Assembly (NCBI GenBank): GCA_026395655.1
Contig: JAPLYJ010000043.1
Coordinates: forward strand, 1-22,735
DNA from: Candidatus Parcubacteria bacterium
GTDB lineage: Bacteria; Patescibacteriota; Minisyncoccia; UBA6257; JAPLYJ01
Direction of reading: 5' to 3'
DNA length: 22,735 bases
The translations under genes and the position numbers were made by a program. This document shows positions 1 to 7,494 of this stretch, in pieces. The notes beneath the pieces are model-generated. The model did not search any database. It worked only from the letters and a program-made list of their open reading frames with translations, and was not told the origin of the DNA. The first letter of the stretch is position 1. Every line of letters starts with the position of its first letter.

Positions 1-2
1 AG

Positions 3-1121
3 ACCTGTAAAAAAGTAGCTATCCCCGTTAAATATGCTTGTGATGTTTCAATAGGTCAATGTAAAAAAGACTCTAATGGCACCTATCCCAGTCTAATAGC
101 ATGTTCGATGGATTGTGCACAAAAAACGATATATAGATGTTGGCATGATACTGGCAGATGCAATGTGTATGCAGGCCCCATGGATGAAAATAATCCTGAT
201 CTTTACCCCAGTCTAATAGCATGCTCAATGGATTGTACACAAACAACAACAATGTTTTACTGTGATCCCACCGGACAATGCAAATCAACAAATTTTAGAA
301 TCTCTCCTGATGTTAATTTATATCCCAGTCTAATAGCATGTTCAATGGCTTGCACACCAAGATATACTACATGCCAAAAAGGAGTTTCAACCTGCCAACG
401 TTGCAGTAATAATAAGCCAGGGTATATGGCCACTTGGAATAATTGCGGACCATGTGATTATGATGGAGGTATCTTTGATCCTACTACTGATGAAAATGGG
501 AATGAAAATGATATTCTATATTATGTGGCTGATAAGTGCGGTCCTTCAAACGCTATAAAATGTGGTAGTCCTGAAGTGGGAGGCATATGTGTTAATAGTG
601 GTGCATATTGTGGCAAAGTATTGAATGCTACTTGCGGTGATGCAAATCTAGCATGTTGTCACAAAGATTATACTTATGCTTATTACGCTTGCAGTCGCTG
701 CAGCAATAATTATGGTTGCGCAATGGCTACCTGGAATAATAAAAACCAAAATTGTGATAACTATAATCCCGATGGAGTACCTACTTATAAAAAAGACAAA
801 AAGTGTGGAACAGTAACAAATGGTGATAACATTACATACTGTAATGCAGGAGGTACAACTCCTCCTTCTACAACTTGTGCTTCAAAAGGTGGTACTTGTG
901 TGCTAAAAGCGAATTGTCCTAGTAGTTCAGTTACCTCGCCTTTAGGAGAATATGGTTGTGGTTCTGGTAATACTTGTTGCAAATCAATTTCAGCCCCGAC
1001 TTCAACGCCAACTGAAACCTGTGCTTCAAAGGGTGGTAAATGCAAAGATTACAGACTATGCACCAGTCAGACACTTTTAGGCACTTTCAATTGCACAGGT
1101 ACTAACTATTGTTGTAAATAG
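3..1121 (+). CDS. Cysteine-rich repeat protein with three defensin-like six-Cys modules (5' partial)
   Basis: The reading frame is open to the left edge of the window, so the true start and any signal peptide lie outside; the ATG at 108 is internal. The visible part has three layers. First come repeats of about 40 residues with a Tyr-x-Cys...Gly-Gln-Cys pair followed by the motif YPSLIACSMxC (84-116, 204-236, 321-353). Then come two segments containing C-x-RCSNN and MATWNN. Three modules with cysteine order C-C-C-C-CC (561-659, 876-980, 1020-1115) are interleaved with and follow these. The last is spaced C-x6-C-x5-C-x10-C-x5-CC, close to the beta-defensin spacing. The modules are joined by Thr/Pro/Ser linkers, and the protein ends just after the last CC. 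So many paired cysteines imply an exported, disulfide-bonded protein, which is inference. No enzymatic motif is seen. The function is unknown. Confidence 0.85.
   Translation, partial: TCKKVAIPVKYACDVSIGQCKKDSNGTYPSLIACSMDCAQKTIYRCWHDTGRCNVYAGPMDENNPDLYPSLIACSMDCTQTTTMFYCDPTGQCKSTNFRISPDVNLYPSLIACSMACTPRYTTCQKGVSTCQRCSNNKPGYMATWNNCGPCDYDGGIFDPTTDENGNENDILYYVADKCGPSNAIKCGSPEVGGICVNSGAYCGKVLNATCGDANLACCHKDYTYAYYACSRCSNNYGCAMATWNNKNQNCDNYNPDGVPTYKKDKKCGTVTNGDNITYCNAGGTTPPSTTCASKGGTCVLKANCPSSSVTSPLGEYGCGSGNTCCKSISAPTSTPTETCASKGGKCKDYRLCTSQTLLGTFNCTGTNYCCK
84..353 (+). repeat. Three near-identical 33-base coding repeats (YPSLIACSMxC)
   Basis: Copies lie at 84-116, 204-236 and 321-353, spaced 120 and 117 bases apart. 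They differ from each other at only 3-4 of 33 bases and share an identical core, CCCAGTCTAATAGCATG. The sequence between copies is much more diverged, apart from conserved cysteines. This points to recent duplication or gene conversion of the core motif, or strong constraint on it. Confidence 0.85.
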
Positions 1122-1129
1122 CAAATCTT

Positions 1130-1160
1130 AAAAACAGCCTTGAATTTCAAGGCTGTTTTT
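1130..1160. terminator. Bidirectional intrinsic terminator
   Basis: AAAAACAGCCTTGAA (1130-1144) is the exact reverse complement of TTCAAGGCTGTTTTT (1146-1160). The hairpin has a GC-rich core and a run of T on the 3' side on either strand. It lies between the convergent genes ending at 1121 (+) and 1180 (-), so it can end transcription from both sides. Confidence 0.9.
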
Positions 1161-1179
1161 AAACATTTAAATATATAAG

Positions 1180-1596
1180 CTATTGTTTTGCTGCACGTAT
1201 CTCCGCAATATCTTTTTCATAATTACTGGCTAACTTCATAACATTGTCTCCGTAGAAACGAAAACGTACATTTGTACTACCAGAAAAATATATCATAGCA
1301 GCTCTCCATTCTCCATTGTAAGTTTTGCTTTTAGCACCAAAATTAGCTAAATACAAAGCAGTACCAGTAAAAGCATCTCTAATATCCCAAGGGTTAGCAG
1401 AGGGTTTGCCATTTATTACTGCTATTTTGTCTTTATACCCCATCCAAGTTTTAGGCATGAATTGTCCTGGACCCATAGCTCCTCCCCAGCCTGGGACTCC
1501 TTTTAATGGACAAGATATCGGAGTAGTATCAGGATCCATACCTAATTCTTTAGTAATGGTTAAAAAATCAGCTCTGCTATCAGGTCTCATCACCAC
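1180..1596 (-). CDS. Lytic transglycosylase domain, 3' fragment of a frameshifted cell-wall hydrolase
   Basis: This encodes the C-terminal part of a soluble lytic transglycosylase-like domain, which cleaves peptidoglycan glycan strands. The motif GGAMGPGQFMPKTW is typical of the family, followed by NPWDIRDAF and an AAMIYFSGS segment. The frame stays open upstream to 1692. There it would read QESNLGKNVGTC, containing the Glu-Ser expected at the catalytic position, but it has no good start. The GTG at 1596 lies inside the domain and would leave out the catalytic Glu. The fragment is in the -1 frame relative to the coiled-coil gene upstream (1653-2600). In related Patescibacteria proteins, as I remember them, both parts form one protein. 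I read this as the dead 3' half of a broken gene rather than an independent gene. Confidence 0.7.
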   Translation of the reverse strand: MVMRPDSRADFLTITKELGMDPDTTPISCPLKGVPGWGGAMGPGQFMPKTWMGYKDKIAVINGKPSANPWDIRDAFTGTALYLANFGAKSKTYNGEWRAAMIYFSGSTNVRFRFYGDNVMKLASNYEKDIAEIRAAKQ

Positions 1597-1652
1597 TCGC
1601 CAGCTTTTGCTTTCAGGATCACCTGCTCTGTTACAAGTACCAACATTTTTTC

Positions 1653-2600
1653 CTAAATTTGATTCTTGATCTCTGTAGCAATATCTAAAGCTTCACCAAA
1701 AGTAACATTCTTTTTTACACCAGCCATTTCATATATGCGACTTTTAATTTCAGCTGCTTTTTTACGAGATTCTGCTAAAACTTTTTGATATTGTGATTCC
1801 TTTCCTTGAGTCACAGCTAAAAGCTGTTCCTGTTCTACTTTATTCCCTTCTAAATCTTGTTTTTGTAAATATTGTACAGCTAAAAGATTCTGGGTCTCAT
1901 CTTTTTTTTCTTCTAAGCTCCCTTTTTGGGTATCTAAATTAATTTTTAAATCTTTAATCTCAGCCAATTGACCTTGAATTTTGTCTTGTAAAGCATTTAA
2001 AGCACTAACTTCATTGTAATAATCTGAAATTTGGTCTGAAGCTAACAACATCTCTATTAAAGATGTTTGTCCTTCTTCATAAAGGGCTTCTAAAGCTCCA
2101 GCTAAATTTTTCTGTGCGGAACTAATTTTTACAGTTGTTTTGTTAATAGCATCGCTAGTATCATCTAACCTAACATTTAAATCAGATAAAGCTAAATTAG
2201 TAGCTTTAATTTGTAATATTAATTTAGAAGCTTTAGTTTTTAATTCTTTAACCTTGTTCTGTAAGGTGCTTTTCTCTGTTTGTGTAGTTTGTAACAAAGT
2301 TTCATATTGAGCAATCTGTTTTTCAATCTCAGCTAATTCTTTTTCTAAAGCTGCTTTTTCTTCGGCACTAACAGCCTCTGCTTGATTTACAAAAGAAAAG
2401 GTCGGTGCCCAAACAGATTGTAAGTTAGACCAAACTAAAATTGTTAAAAGAAAAAAAGCTAAAAAAAACTTACCAAAAGAAAGATAATTTTGTAATGCTA
2501 ATTCTTTGATTCTTGTGTTATCAAAAATAATCTTAGGCGCATATGACCTAAAAGGAATAATATCTTGTACTAATTTTCGCTTTAGGTTTTTAAAATCCAT
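1653..2600 (-). CDS. PcsB/EnvC-like coiled-coil cell-wall hydrolase, 5' fragment
   Basis: The 315 codons start at an ATG 16 bases after the L25 stop. Residues 1-40 are basic. A membrane segment at about 43-62 (GKFFLAFFLLTILVWSN) anchors the protein or acts as a signal. Residues about 75-290 form a long Glu/Lys/Gln-rich coiled coil of the PcsB/EnvC type, which normally regulates cell-wall hydrolases during division. The reading then enters the start of the transglycosylase domain (FGEALDIATEIKNQ) and hits TAG at 1653-1655. Translation would give an anchored coiled coil without its catalytic domain. That could be inert or could still bind division partners. See 1180-1596 for the lost domain and 1659-1668 for the junction. 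Confidence 0.8.
   Translation of the reverse strand: MDFKNLKRKLVQDIIPFRSYAPKIIFDNTRIKELALQNYLSFGKFFLAFFLLTILVWSNLQSVWAPTFSFVNQAEAVSAEEKAALEKELAEIEKQIAQYETLLQTTQTEKSTLQNKVKELKTKASKLILQIKATNLALSDLNVRLDDTSDAINKTTVKISSAQKNLAGALEALYEEGQTSLIEMLLASDQISDYYNEVSALNALQDKIQGQLAEIKDLKINLDTQKGSLEEKKDETQNLLAVQYLQKQDLEGNKVEQEQLLAVTQGKESQYQKVLAESRKKAAEIKSRIYEMAGVKKNVTFGEALDIATEIKNQI
1659..1668 (-). other. Microhomology junction of a probable frameshifting deletion
   Basis: The minus-strand sequence CAAGAATCAA is read as the end of IKNQ in the upstream frame and as the start of QESN in the downstream frame. In the intact domain these motifs should be separated by a helix of roughly 15-20 residues. One copy serving both ends is what a deletion between two 10-base direct repeats would leave, and it changes the frame by -1, as observed. 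The intact parent is inferred from memory of the family. Confidence 0.55.
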
Positions 2601-2616
2601 CAGCGATATTTAAAAA

Positions 2617-3300
2617 TTATTTTTCTTCAGGCAAAGCTACTTCTTCTGCTTTGGCCTGACGTTTTAATTCTCCTTCTACTTTAACTTCATCTACTTTTTC
2701 TTCAACTTTTTCTTCTAAGCTCTTTAATTCTTCGTCAGTACGAGGTGCAGAAACACTTAATACCGGATTATCTAATTCACTCAAAACTTTAATGCCTTTA
2801 GGCACAACAATGTCTTTAACATATATGGTTTGATCAAAGGCAACAAGTGAAGAAATATCTATCTGAATTTCATGAGGTAAATCCTTAGGCAAAGCTTCAA
2901 TTTCTAATTCATCTAAAGCTTTTACTAAAATACCACCGTCTTTTACAGCTTGTGACTCATTGATAAAGACCAAAGGAATGTAAGCTTTAACCGGCTTGTC
3001 CATGTTAACTTGGTAAAAATCAACGTGTACTAAAGCAGAAGATCTAGGATCTACAGTAACATCATGAATTAAAACATTGTGTTTGGTTTTTTTATCTCCT
3101 TCTAAAATTTCTAAATTAATAATACTATTTTCCCCTGCTTGTTTGCGTATTAAAGTAAAATCCTTAGTATTGATGGTCAAAGCCAATGATTTAAAATCTG
3201 GACCATAAATAACAGCAGGTAAATTCCCTGTTTTGCGCAACTCTATATTCTTCTTTCCAAAAACAGTCCTTTTTTGGGCTACTAAATTAAATTCATTCAT
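2617..3300 (-). CDS. rplY: 50S ribosomal protein L25 (Ctc/TL5 form)
   Basis: This protein binds 5S rRNA in the large ribosomal subunit. The start is placed at the ATG at 3298-3300 (MNEFNLVAQKRTVFGKKN), the usual L25 beginning. The in-frame ATG at 3336 would add an unlikely hydrophobic stretch and overlap the promoter. Residues 1-90 are the L25 beta-barrel with AVIYGP and VDPRSSALVHVDFYQV. Residues about 95-185 are the Ctc/TL5 C-terminal domain (VKAYIPLVFI, DGGILVKALDELEIEALP). The last 40 residues are a Lys/Glu-rich tail common in long forms. It is 227 residues long, a normal Ctc length. A promoter of its own lies directly upstream, with a leader of only a few bases. Confidence 0.93.
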   Translation of the reverse strand: MNEFNLVAQKRTVFGKKNIELRKTGNLPAVIYGPDFKSLALTINTKDFTLIRKQAGENSIINLEILEGDKKTKHNVLIHDVTVDPRSSALVHVDFYQVNMDKPVKAYIPLVFINESQAVKDGGILVKALDELEIEALPKDLPHEIQIDISSLVAFDQTIYVKDIVVPKGIKVLSELDNPVLSVSAPRTDEELKSLEEKVEEKVDEVKVEGELKRQAKAEEVALPEEK

Positions 3301-3308
3301 ATAAAAAC

Positions 3309-3336
3309 ATTCTAACAAAAAACAAAAAAAAGTCAA
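3309..3336 (-). promoter_or_regulatory. Promoter of the L25 gene
   Basis: The -35 TTGACT (3331-3336) and -10 TAGAAT (3309-3314) are separated by 16 bases on the minus strand. The expected start of transcription is about 2 bases before the ATG at 3300, so the mRNA would be almost leaderless. The same two hexamers with the same spacing occur upstream of the dsbA-like gene (15117-15144). Confidence 0.55.
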
Positions 3337-3340
3337 AAAA

Positions 3341-4096
3341 CTACTTCCAAATAATCTTAGTAATTCTATTCATCACTTCTAAGGGTTTTTCAGATTGCCA
3401 AATATTGCGACCCACAGCAGCTCCGATAGCCCCAGCTTGCATCACATTTTCAATCACTTGATAGAAATCTTCTTCTGAAATTTTTGATCCTCCGGAAAGA
3501 ACTACCTTTGTTTTTCCAGCTGCTAAAACAGCTTTTTTAAAATTCTCTTCTGAACCAGAATATTTGATTTTAACCATGTCAGCTCCTAATTCTAAACCTA
3601 CTCTAGCTGCGTAAGCAGTAATTTCTTCGCTATCCTCATCTTGAATAAATTTACCCCTAGGATATACCCAAGCTATCATAGCTAAACCCATGGCGTGGGC
3701 TTTATTTCTCAATTCGGAAAAATCTTTAAACATTTTATACTCATAAGCACTACCTAAAAAAATAGTATAGCCTATTGCAGACGCACCAATTTTTTTAGCA
3801 TCATTTATATCCCAAGTGATGGGAGAATATGGATCTTCTGACTGATACAAATTGCTTTTACCATTAATTTTTAAAATTAAAGGTACCTGGCTAAAACTGC
3901 TAGCCCGATAATATTGTTCTGCTATTCCACCTTGTAAAATCACACCTGTCGCTCCCCCTTTGTCTGCTAAATCTAAAATAAAATTAGGATCTATGCTAGA
4001 ACCAATTAAATCTTTGGGTCCATGTTCTAAACCTTGGTCATAAGCTAAAAACAATGCTTTCCCTTGTTTAGTAATTTTTTTAAGATATTGTTCCAT
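3341..4096 (-). CDS. Class I fructose-bisphosphate aldolase, archaeal (DhnA) type
   Basis: It cleaves fructose-1,6-bisphosphate into dihydroxyacetone phosphate and glyceraldehyde-3-phosphate, or runs the reverse reaction. It has 251 residues, the usual size of the DhnA/FbaB barrel. The N-terminal AYDQGLEHGP (18-27) is the family's phosphate-site Asp-His region. VKIKYSG (175-181) holds the Schiff-base lysine, and VVLSGGSK (198-205) and GAAVGRNIW are the C-terminal phosphate-binding loops. It is the last gene of the carbon-metabolism run, 7 bases after alanine racemase, and lies just upstream of the separate L25 promoter. LsrF-like aldolases share the fold, but the GAPDH and transketolase neighbours favour a glycolytic role. 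Confidence 0.9.
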   Translation of the reverse strand: MEQYLKKITKQGKALFLAYDQGLEHGPKDLIGSSIDPNFILDLADKGGATGVILQGGIAEQYYRASSFSQVPLILKINGKSNLYQSEDPYSPITWDINDAKKIGASAIGYTIFLGSAYEYKMFKDFSELRNKAHAMGLAMIAWVYPRGKFIQDEDSEEITAYAARVGLELGADMVKIKYSGSEENFKKAVLAAGKTKVVLSGGSKISEEDFYQVIENVMQAGAIGAAVGRNIWQSEKPLEVMNRITKIIWK

Positions 4097-4103
4097 ATAT
4101 TTT

Positions 4104-5240
4104 TTAAATTAATTTTCTAATTATTGACCAATTAATCCTAGTTACCACTTCGTAATTAATAGTACCTATTAATTTTGCTAATTCATCTGCTGAAATTCCC
4201 TTGTCTCCCTGTCTCCCTATCAAAATTACCTCTTCCCCTATTTTAACATTTTTTGAAATTTTTGACACGTCAATAACAGTCATATTCATGGCTACCCTAC
4301 CTATAATTGGAGCGTATTGATCCAAAACAAGCACTCTGCCTGTGTTAGACAGCTTTCTGTCCAACCCATCGGCATAACCCACTGATATGATAGCTATTTT
4401 CATGGGTTTTTTAACTTGATAAGAACAGCCATAACCCACAGCTTCACCTTTGCAACATTTTTTAACAGCCACTATTTTTGCTTTCCAAGACAAAACAGGT
4501 TTTAAAAACACCTCATGCTTCTGACAATATTTTTGTATTTCTAAAGAGGGATACAAGCCATAAACAGATATACCTAAGCGAGATAAATTGAATTTTGAAT
4601 TTTTAAAATTAAAAAAAGCAGCTGAAGCAGCTAGATGAATCTCTGTATTTTTTTTAACAATATTTAATTTTTTCAAAACATCTAAAAAATCATTAAACCT
4701 TTTTAATTGTTTGCCAGAATATTCTAAATTATCTCTTTCCACTGCCGATAAATGGCTAAAAACACCCTTAATTTCAATATTTTTTAAAGCAAAAATCTTT
4801 TTTAATTCAGATATCTGAGAAATATCAAAACCCAAACGATTTAAACCTGTTTCTAATTTAAGATGTATTTTAACTTTCTTTTTTAATTGACATGCTACTT
4901 TAGATAATTGGTTGGCTGTAGCAAAATCATATATGGCTAATTCCAAATTATTTAATATGGCTTGTTTGAACAAATCTAAAGATATACTGGTATGACACAA
5001 AACTAAAATAGGCAATTTGATGCCTTGTTTTCTCAATAACAAACCTTCTTCAATTTCTGCTACACCCAAACAATCTATTTTTTTAGATTGTTGACACAAT
5101 TTAGATATCAAAGATATATCATGGCCATAAGCGTTAGCTTTAACAACAGCCATAATTTTTACGTCTTTACCTGCTAATTTTTTAATAACATTTAAATTGT
5201 GTAAAAAATTATCTTTATTAATGTATACTGCACTTTGCAT
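4104..5240 (-). CDS. alr: Alanine racemase
   Basis: This PLP enzyme converts L-alanine to D-alanine for peptidoglycan crosslinks. It has 378 residues, full length. The PLP lysine is K34 in VVKANAYGH (32-40). LKLETGLNRLGFD (128-140) and HLSAVERD (163-170) line the cofactor. RLGISVYGLYPS (221-232) is conserved, and the second catalytic residue is Tyr274 in GYGCSYQV. IGRVAMNMTVIDVS in the C-terminal beta domain binds substrate. It starts 11 bases after the unknown 415-residue gene. Its place inside a sugar-metabolism run suggests co-transcription with cell-envelope supply, which is inference. Confidence 0.94.
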   Translation of the reverse strand: MQSAVYINKDNFLHNLNVIKKLAGKDVKIMAVVKANAYGHDISLISKLCQQSKKIDCLGVAEIEEGLLLRKQGIKLPILVLCHTSISLDLFKQAILNNLELAIYDFATANQLSKVACQLKKKVKIHLKLETGLNRLGFDISQISELKKIFALKNIEIKGVFSHLSAVERDNLEYSGKQLKRFNDFLDVLKKLNIVKKNTEIHLAASAAFFNFKNSKFNLSRLGISVYGLYPSLEIQKYCQKHEVFLKPVLSWKAKIVAVKKCCKGEAVGYGCSYQVKKPMKIAIISVGYADGLDRKLSNTGRVLVLDQYAPIIGRVAMNMTVIDVSKISKNVKIGEEVILIGRQGDKGISADELAKLIGTINYEVVTRINWSIIRKLI

Positions 5241-5251
5241 GTTTTGTAATC

Positions 5252-6499
5252 TTAAATTTCAATATATCCTTTAAGCCAATTTTGTGCAATTAAATCTTTC
5301 ATTTTTTCTTCTCCGGCATAGCTAACAAAAACTTTATTCCACAAAGCTTCCTGATGATGATATAGGTATTTAATATTTTCTTTAGTTTTTACCAAAGACA
5401 TAACTGTGTCTATTAAATTAAAACTCACAAACACCTCTTGACCTTGATTGTTTTTGAAATAATCACCTACCCAACCAAGATTAAGCCAAAAATCCCAACC
5501 TTCTTTTTGAGAAAAATTCTTCATATTCCCAAACGCTCTTTCCGCTTTTTCCCAATGTAATACTTCAGGATTAAGATGAGGTTCAAAAAGACGCCAATCT
5601 GAAGGATCTTTTTTAGCTAGATATTGCTGGATAATCAACCAATTAATTTTCCCTAAATCAGGTAGTTTTTCTTCCAAAAGAGAACCTTTTAATGCTTGAA
5701 TAAAATTAAAAGCAAAAGTTTCAGAATTTAATGAAAAGCCTTTAAAGATCTGATTGTAAAAAGCAATTTCATTCAAATAATGGCTAATAAGAGCCAACAT
5801 TTCTAATATCTCCCCAGGAACGCCTAATTTAACAGGGATGATAAAGACCACACCTAATTCTTTAAGATGGCTAATATTGTGATATTTTTTAGCAACAAAT
5901 TTCTCAGCAGCTTTAACCCATTTAATATCTAAAACTCTAATTTCTATTTTCCTTTTTTCAAAATCATTAAAAGAAATATTTTCATATTGTTTGAAAAAAA
6001 CATCATTGAGCCATTGACCATCTTCTAAAAACCTCAAACTAGCGAAAAGTTCCAAGACATCTTCTTTAGCTAACATATCAGAGACATTCTGATATCCTAA
6101 AGCAGCCATGGTTTTTAACGGTGGCTGATTTGACAAGAATTCTTTTGCTTTTTCATATTTTAAAAAATATCCTTCTTCAGGTTCTGCTAATTTCCTAGCT
6201 AAGTCCCCTACTTTTTCTCCACCTGATACTGTAGCAATATCTGGATTCCCTAAAAATTCAGAAATCTGTCTGTCATCGTCTAACGCTTTATTCAATAACG
6301 CTAAAGATATATCTTCAGCGCTAGCATCAGGTTTAATTTTAAGATATTCTAAAGATCTATTAATTAAATTAGTATTTTCTAAAACAAGGCTATCTAACTG
6401 TCCTTTATCACCATAAACAGAATCCATGCGTGCTTGAATTTTTTCTAAAGACCCGTCAGGTAATTTTAACCAAGATGATATTTTTGATATATCAGACAT
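5252..6499 (-). CDS. Conserved-looking hypothetical protein, 415 residues
   Basis: I do not recognise this protein. It has no signal peptide or clear membrane segment. It is rich in Leu, Lys, Glu, Phe and Trp and looks mostly alpha-helical and cytoplasmic. The first 110 residues are helical with a Gly-rich turn (TVSGGEK). Residues about 165-230 carry a charged segment (NDFEKRKIEIRVLDIKW) and a hydrophobic strand (GVVFIIPVKLG). The C-terminal half has repeated aromatic pairs (NWLIIQQYL, DWRLFEP, GWDFWLNLGWVGDYF). No catalytic motif is visible. It lies between the PfkB kinase (1 base upstream) and alanine racemase (11 bases downstream) in the same tight run. It is therefore probably co-expressed with sugar-phosphate metabolism. 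Its full length and normal base use argue that it is real and maintained. Confidence 0.8.
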   Translation of the reverse strand: MSDISKISSWLKLPDGSLEKIQARMDSVYGDKGQLDSLVLENTNLINRSLEYLKIKPDASAEDISLALLNKALDDDRQISEFLGNPDIATVSGGEKVGDLARKLAEPEEGYFLKYEKAKEFLSNQPPLKTMAALGYQNVSDMLAKEDVLELFASLRFLEDGQWLNDVFFKQYENISFNDFEKRKIEIRVLDIKWVKAAEKFVAKKYHNISHLKELGVVFIIPVKLGVPGEILEMLALISHYLNEIAFYNQIFKGFSLNSETFAFNFIQALKGSLLEEKLPDLGKINWLIIQQYLAKKDPSDWRLFEPHLNPEVLHWEKAERAFGNMKNFSQKEGWDFWLNLGWVGDYFKNNQGQEVFVSFNLIDTVMSLVKTKENIKYLYHHQEALWNKVFVSYAGEEKMKDLIAQNWLKGYIEI

Positions 6500-6500
6500 A

Positions 6501-7493
6501 TTAATTTAAATTAATAATTTTTACCGGAAATTTGTTCCAACGAGATTGATTGATTTCTCCTTTTTTCAAAATACCAGCCAAACTACCAATGTGTTCTACC
6601 ACAGCCGTACCATTAGCACTACCTAATTTAACAGCGTAATCTAAATCATTAGGTTTTAAGATCAACCCTGAAACAAAACCGCTAGCAAAAGCATCGCCTG
6701 CACCAGTACGATCTATTAAATTTTTTTCTTTAAAAATCCCTGCTTGATATAATTTATGTCCATCTGAAACCGTAGCTCCTCCTCTACCTTTAGTCATAAC
6801 CACAATACCATTAACCCATTTGTCTAATTTTTTAAAAATTGCTTTTTCTGAGATATACGATACATCTGTTAATTCTGAAGCTTCTTCTTGGTTTAAGATG
6901 AAAACATCATAATAATTTAACCAACTAGGATTTTGTTTTAAGATTTTTAATTCACCTTTACCCGGTGTCGAAGCCACTTTAATTTTATTATTTTTACAAA
7001 AAGACAATATCTTCTTCAATAATTTTTCATTACCACCTAAAGGATCAATAAAAACCCATTTTGTTTTTAATTTTTCCCAAGGTATCTCTTTTTCCGTTAG
7101 ATTATCCGAACACCCTCTGTAAGTTAGAATCGTCCTTTCCGCTGAAGGGGTTAAAAAGATAACCGAATACCCTGTAGAAGTTTTAAAATCAGTTTGAACA
7201 AACTTAATATCTACTTTTTCTTTTTTCAAGCCAGCAATTAATTCTTTCCCAGAAATATCATTAGCTACTCTAATAATAGTAGCAGTTTTCAATCCCTGTC
7301 TGCTAAAAGTAGTAGCTGTATTAACAGCTCCACCTCCTGTAGAAAAAGTAATTTTAGGGACAATAACTTTGTCTCCAAAAGGTAAACAAATACCTTTGCC
7401 TAATTTAAAAGATTTACTTTTAATTTCTGTAAATGGTACACCTTCGAAAAATCCATCACGAGTTGCAGATCCGATTGAAATAATATCAAGCAT
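6501..7493 (-). CDS. PfkB-family sugar/nucleoside kinase
   Basis: This is an ATP-dependent kinase of the ribokinase fold. STGGGAVNTATTFSRQG (51-67) is the N-terminal substrate loop. NQEEASEL (201-208) matches the N-x-x-E magnesium/phosphate motif. DRTGAGDAFASGF (261-273) is the PfkB signature with the catalytic base D267 and the GAGD anion hole. The length of 330 residues is normal. The substrate cannot be read from the sequence; ribose, fructose, fructose-6-phosphate and adenosine are all acceptable in this family. The neighbours are transketolase, Rpe and RpiB, which makes a sugar or sugar-phosphate substrate likelier than a nucleoside. The start is 1 base after the transketolase C-subunit stop. 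Confidence 0.9.
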   Translation of the reverse strand: MLDIISIGSATRDGFFEGVPFTEIKSKSFKLGKGICLPFGDKVIVPKITFSTGGGAVNTATTFSRQGLKTATIIRVANDISGKELIAGLKKEKVDIKFVQTDFKTSTGYSVIFLTPSAERTILTYRGCSDNLTEKEIPWEKLKTKWVFIDPLGGNEKLLKKILSFCKNNKIKVASTPGKGELKILKQNPSWLNYYDVFILNQEEASELTDVSYISEKAIFKKLDKWVNGIVVMTKGRGGATVSDGHKLYQAGIFKEKNLIDRTGAGDAFASGFVSGLILKPNDLDYAVKLGSANGTAVVEHIGSLAGILKKGEINQSRWNKFPVKIINLN

Positions 7494-7494
7494 A

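Noticed and set aside
785..1045. Minus-strand open frame opposite the cysteine-rich protein
   Set aside because: Its codons mirror the strongly patterned cysteine modules, and it has no motif or start signal.
1180..1596. Independent transglycosylase gene starting at the GTG at 1596
   Set aside because: The GTG is inside the domain, has no ribosome-binding sequence, and would drop the catalytic Glu that is still encoded upstream in the same frame.
1180..1692. Programmed -1 frameshift joining the coiled-coil and transglycosylase parts
   Set aside because: No slippery heptamer is in the right phase in the overlap (1653-1692). A shift would still leave out the helix expected between IKNQ and QESN, so a deletion explains it better.
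3301..3336. Upstream ATG start for L25 at 3336
   Set aside because: The added residues are hydrophobic, unlike any L25, and the codons overlap a good promoter. The ATG at 3300 gives the normal N-terminus.
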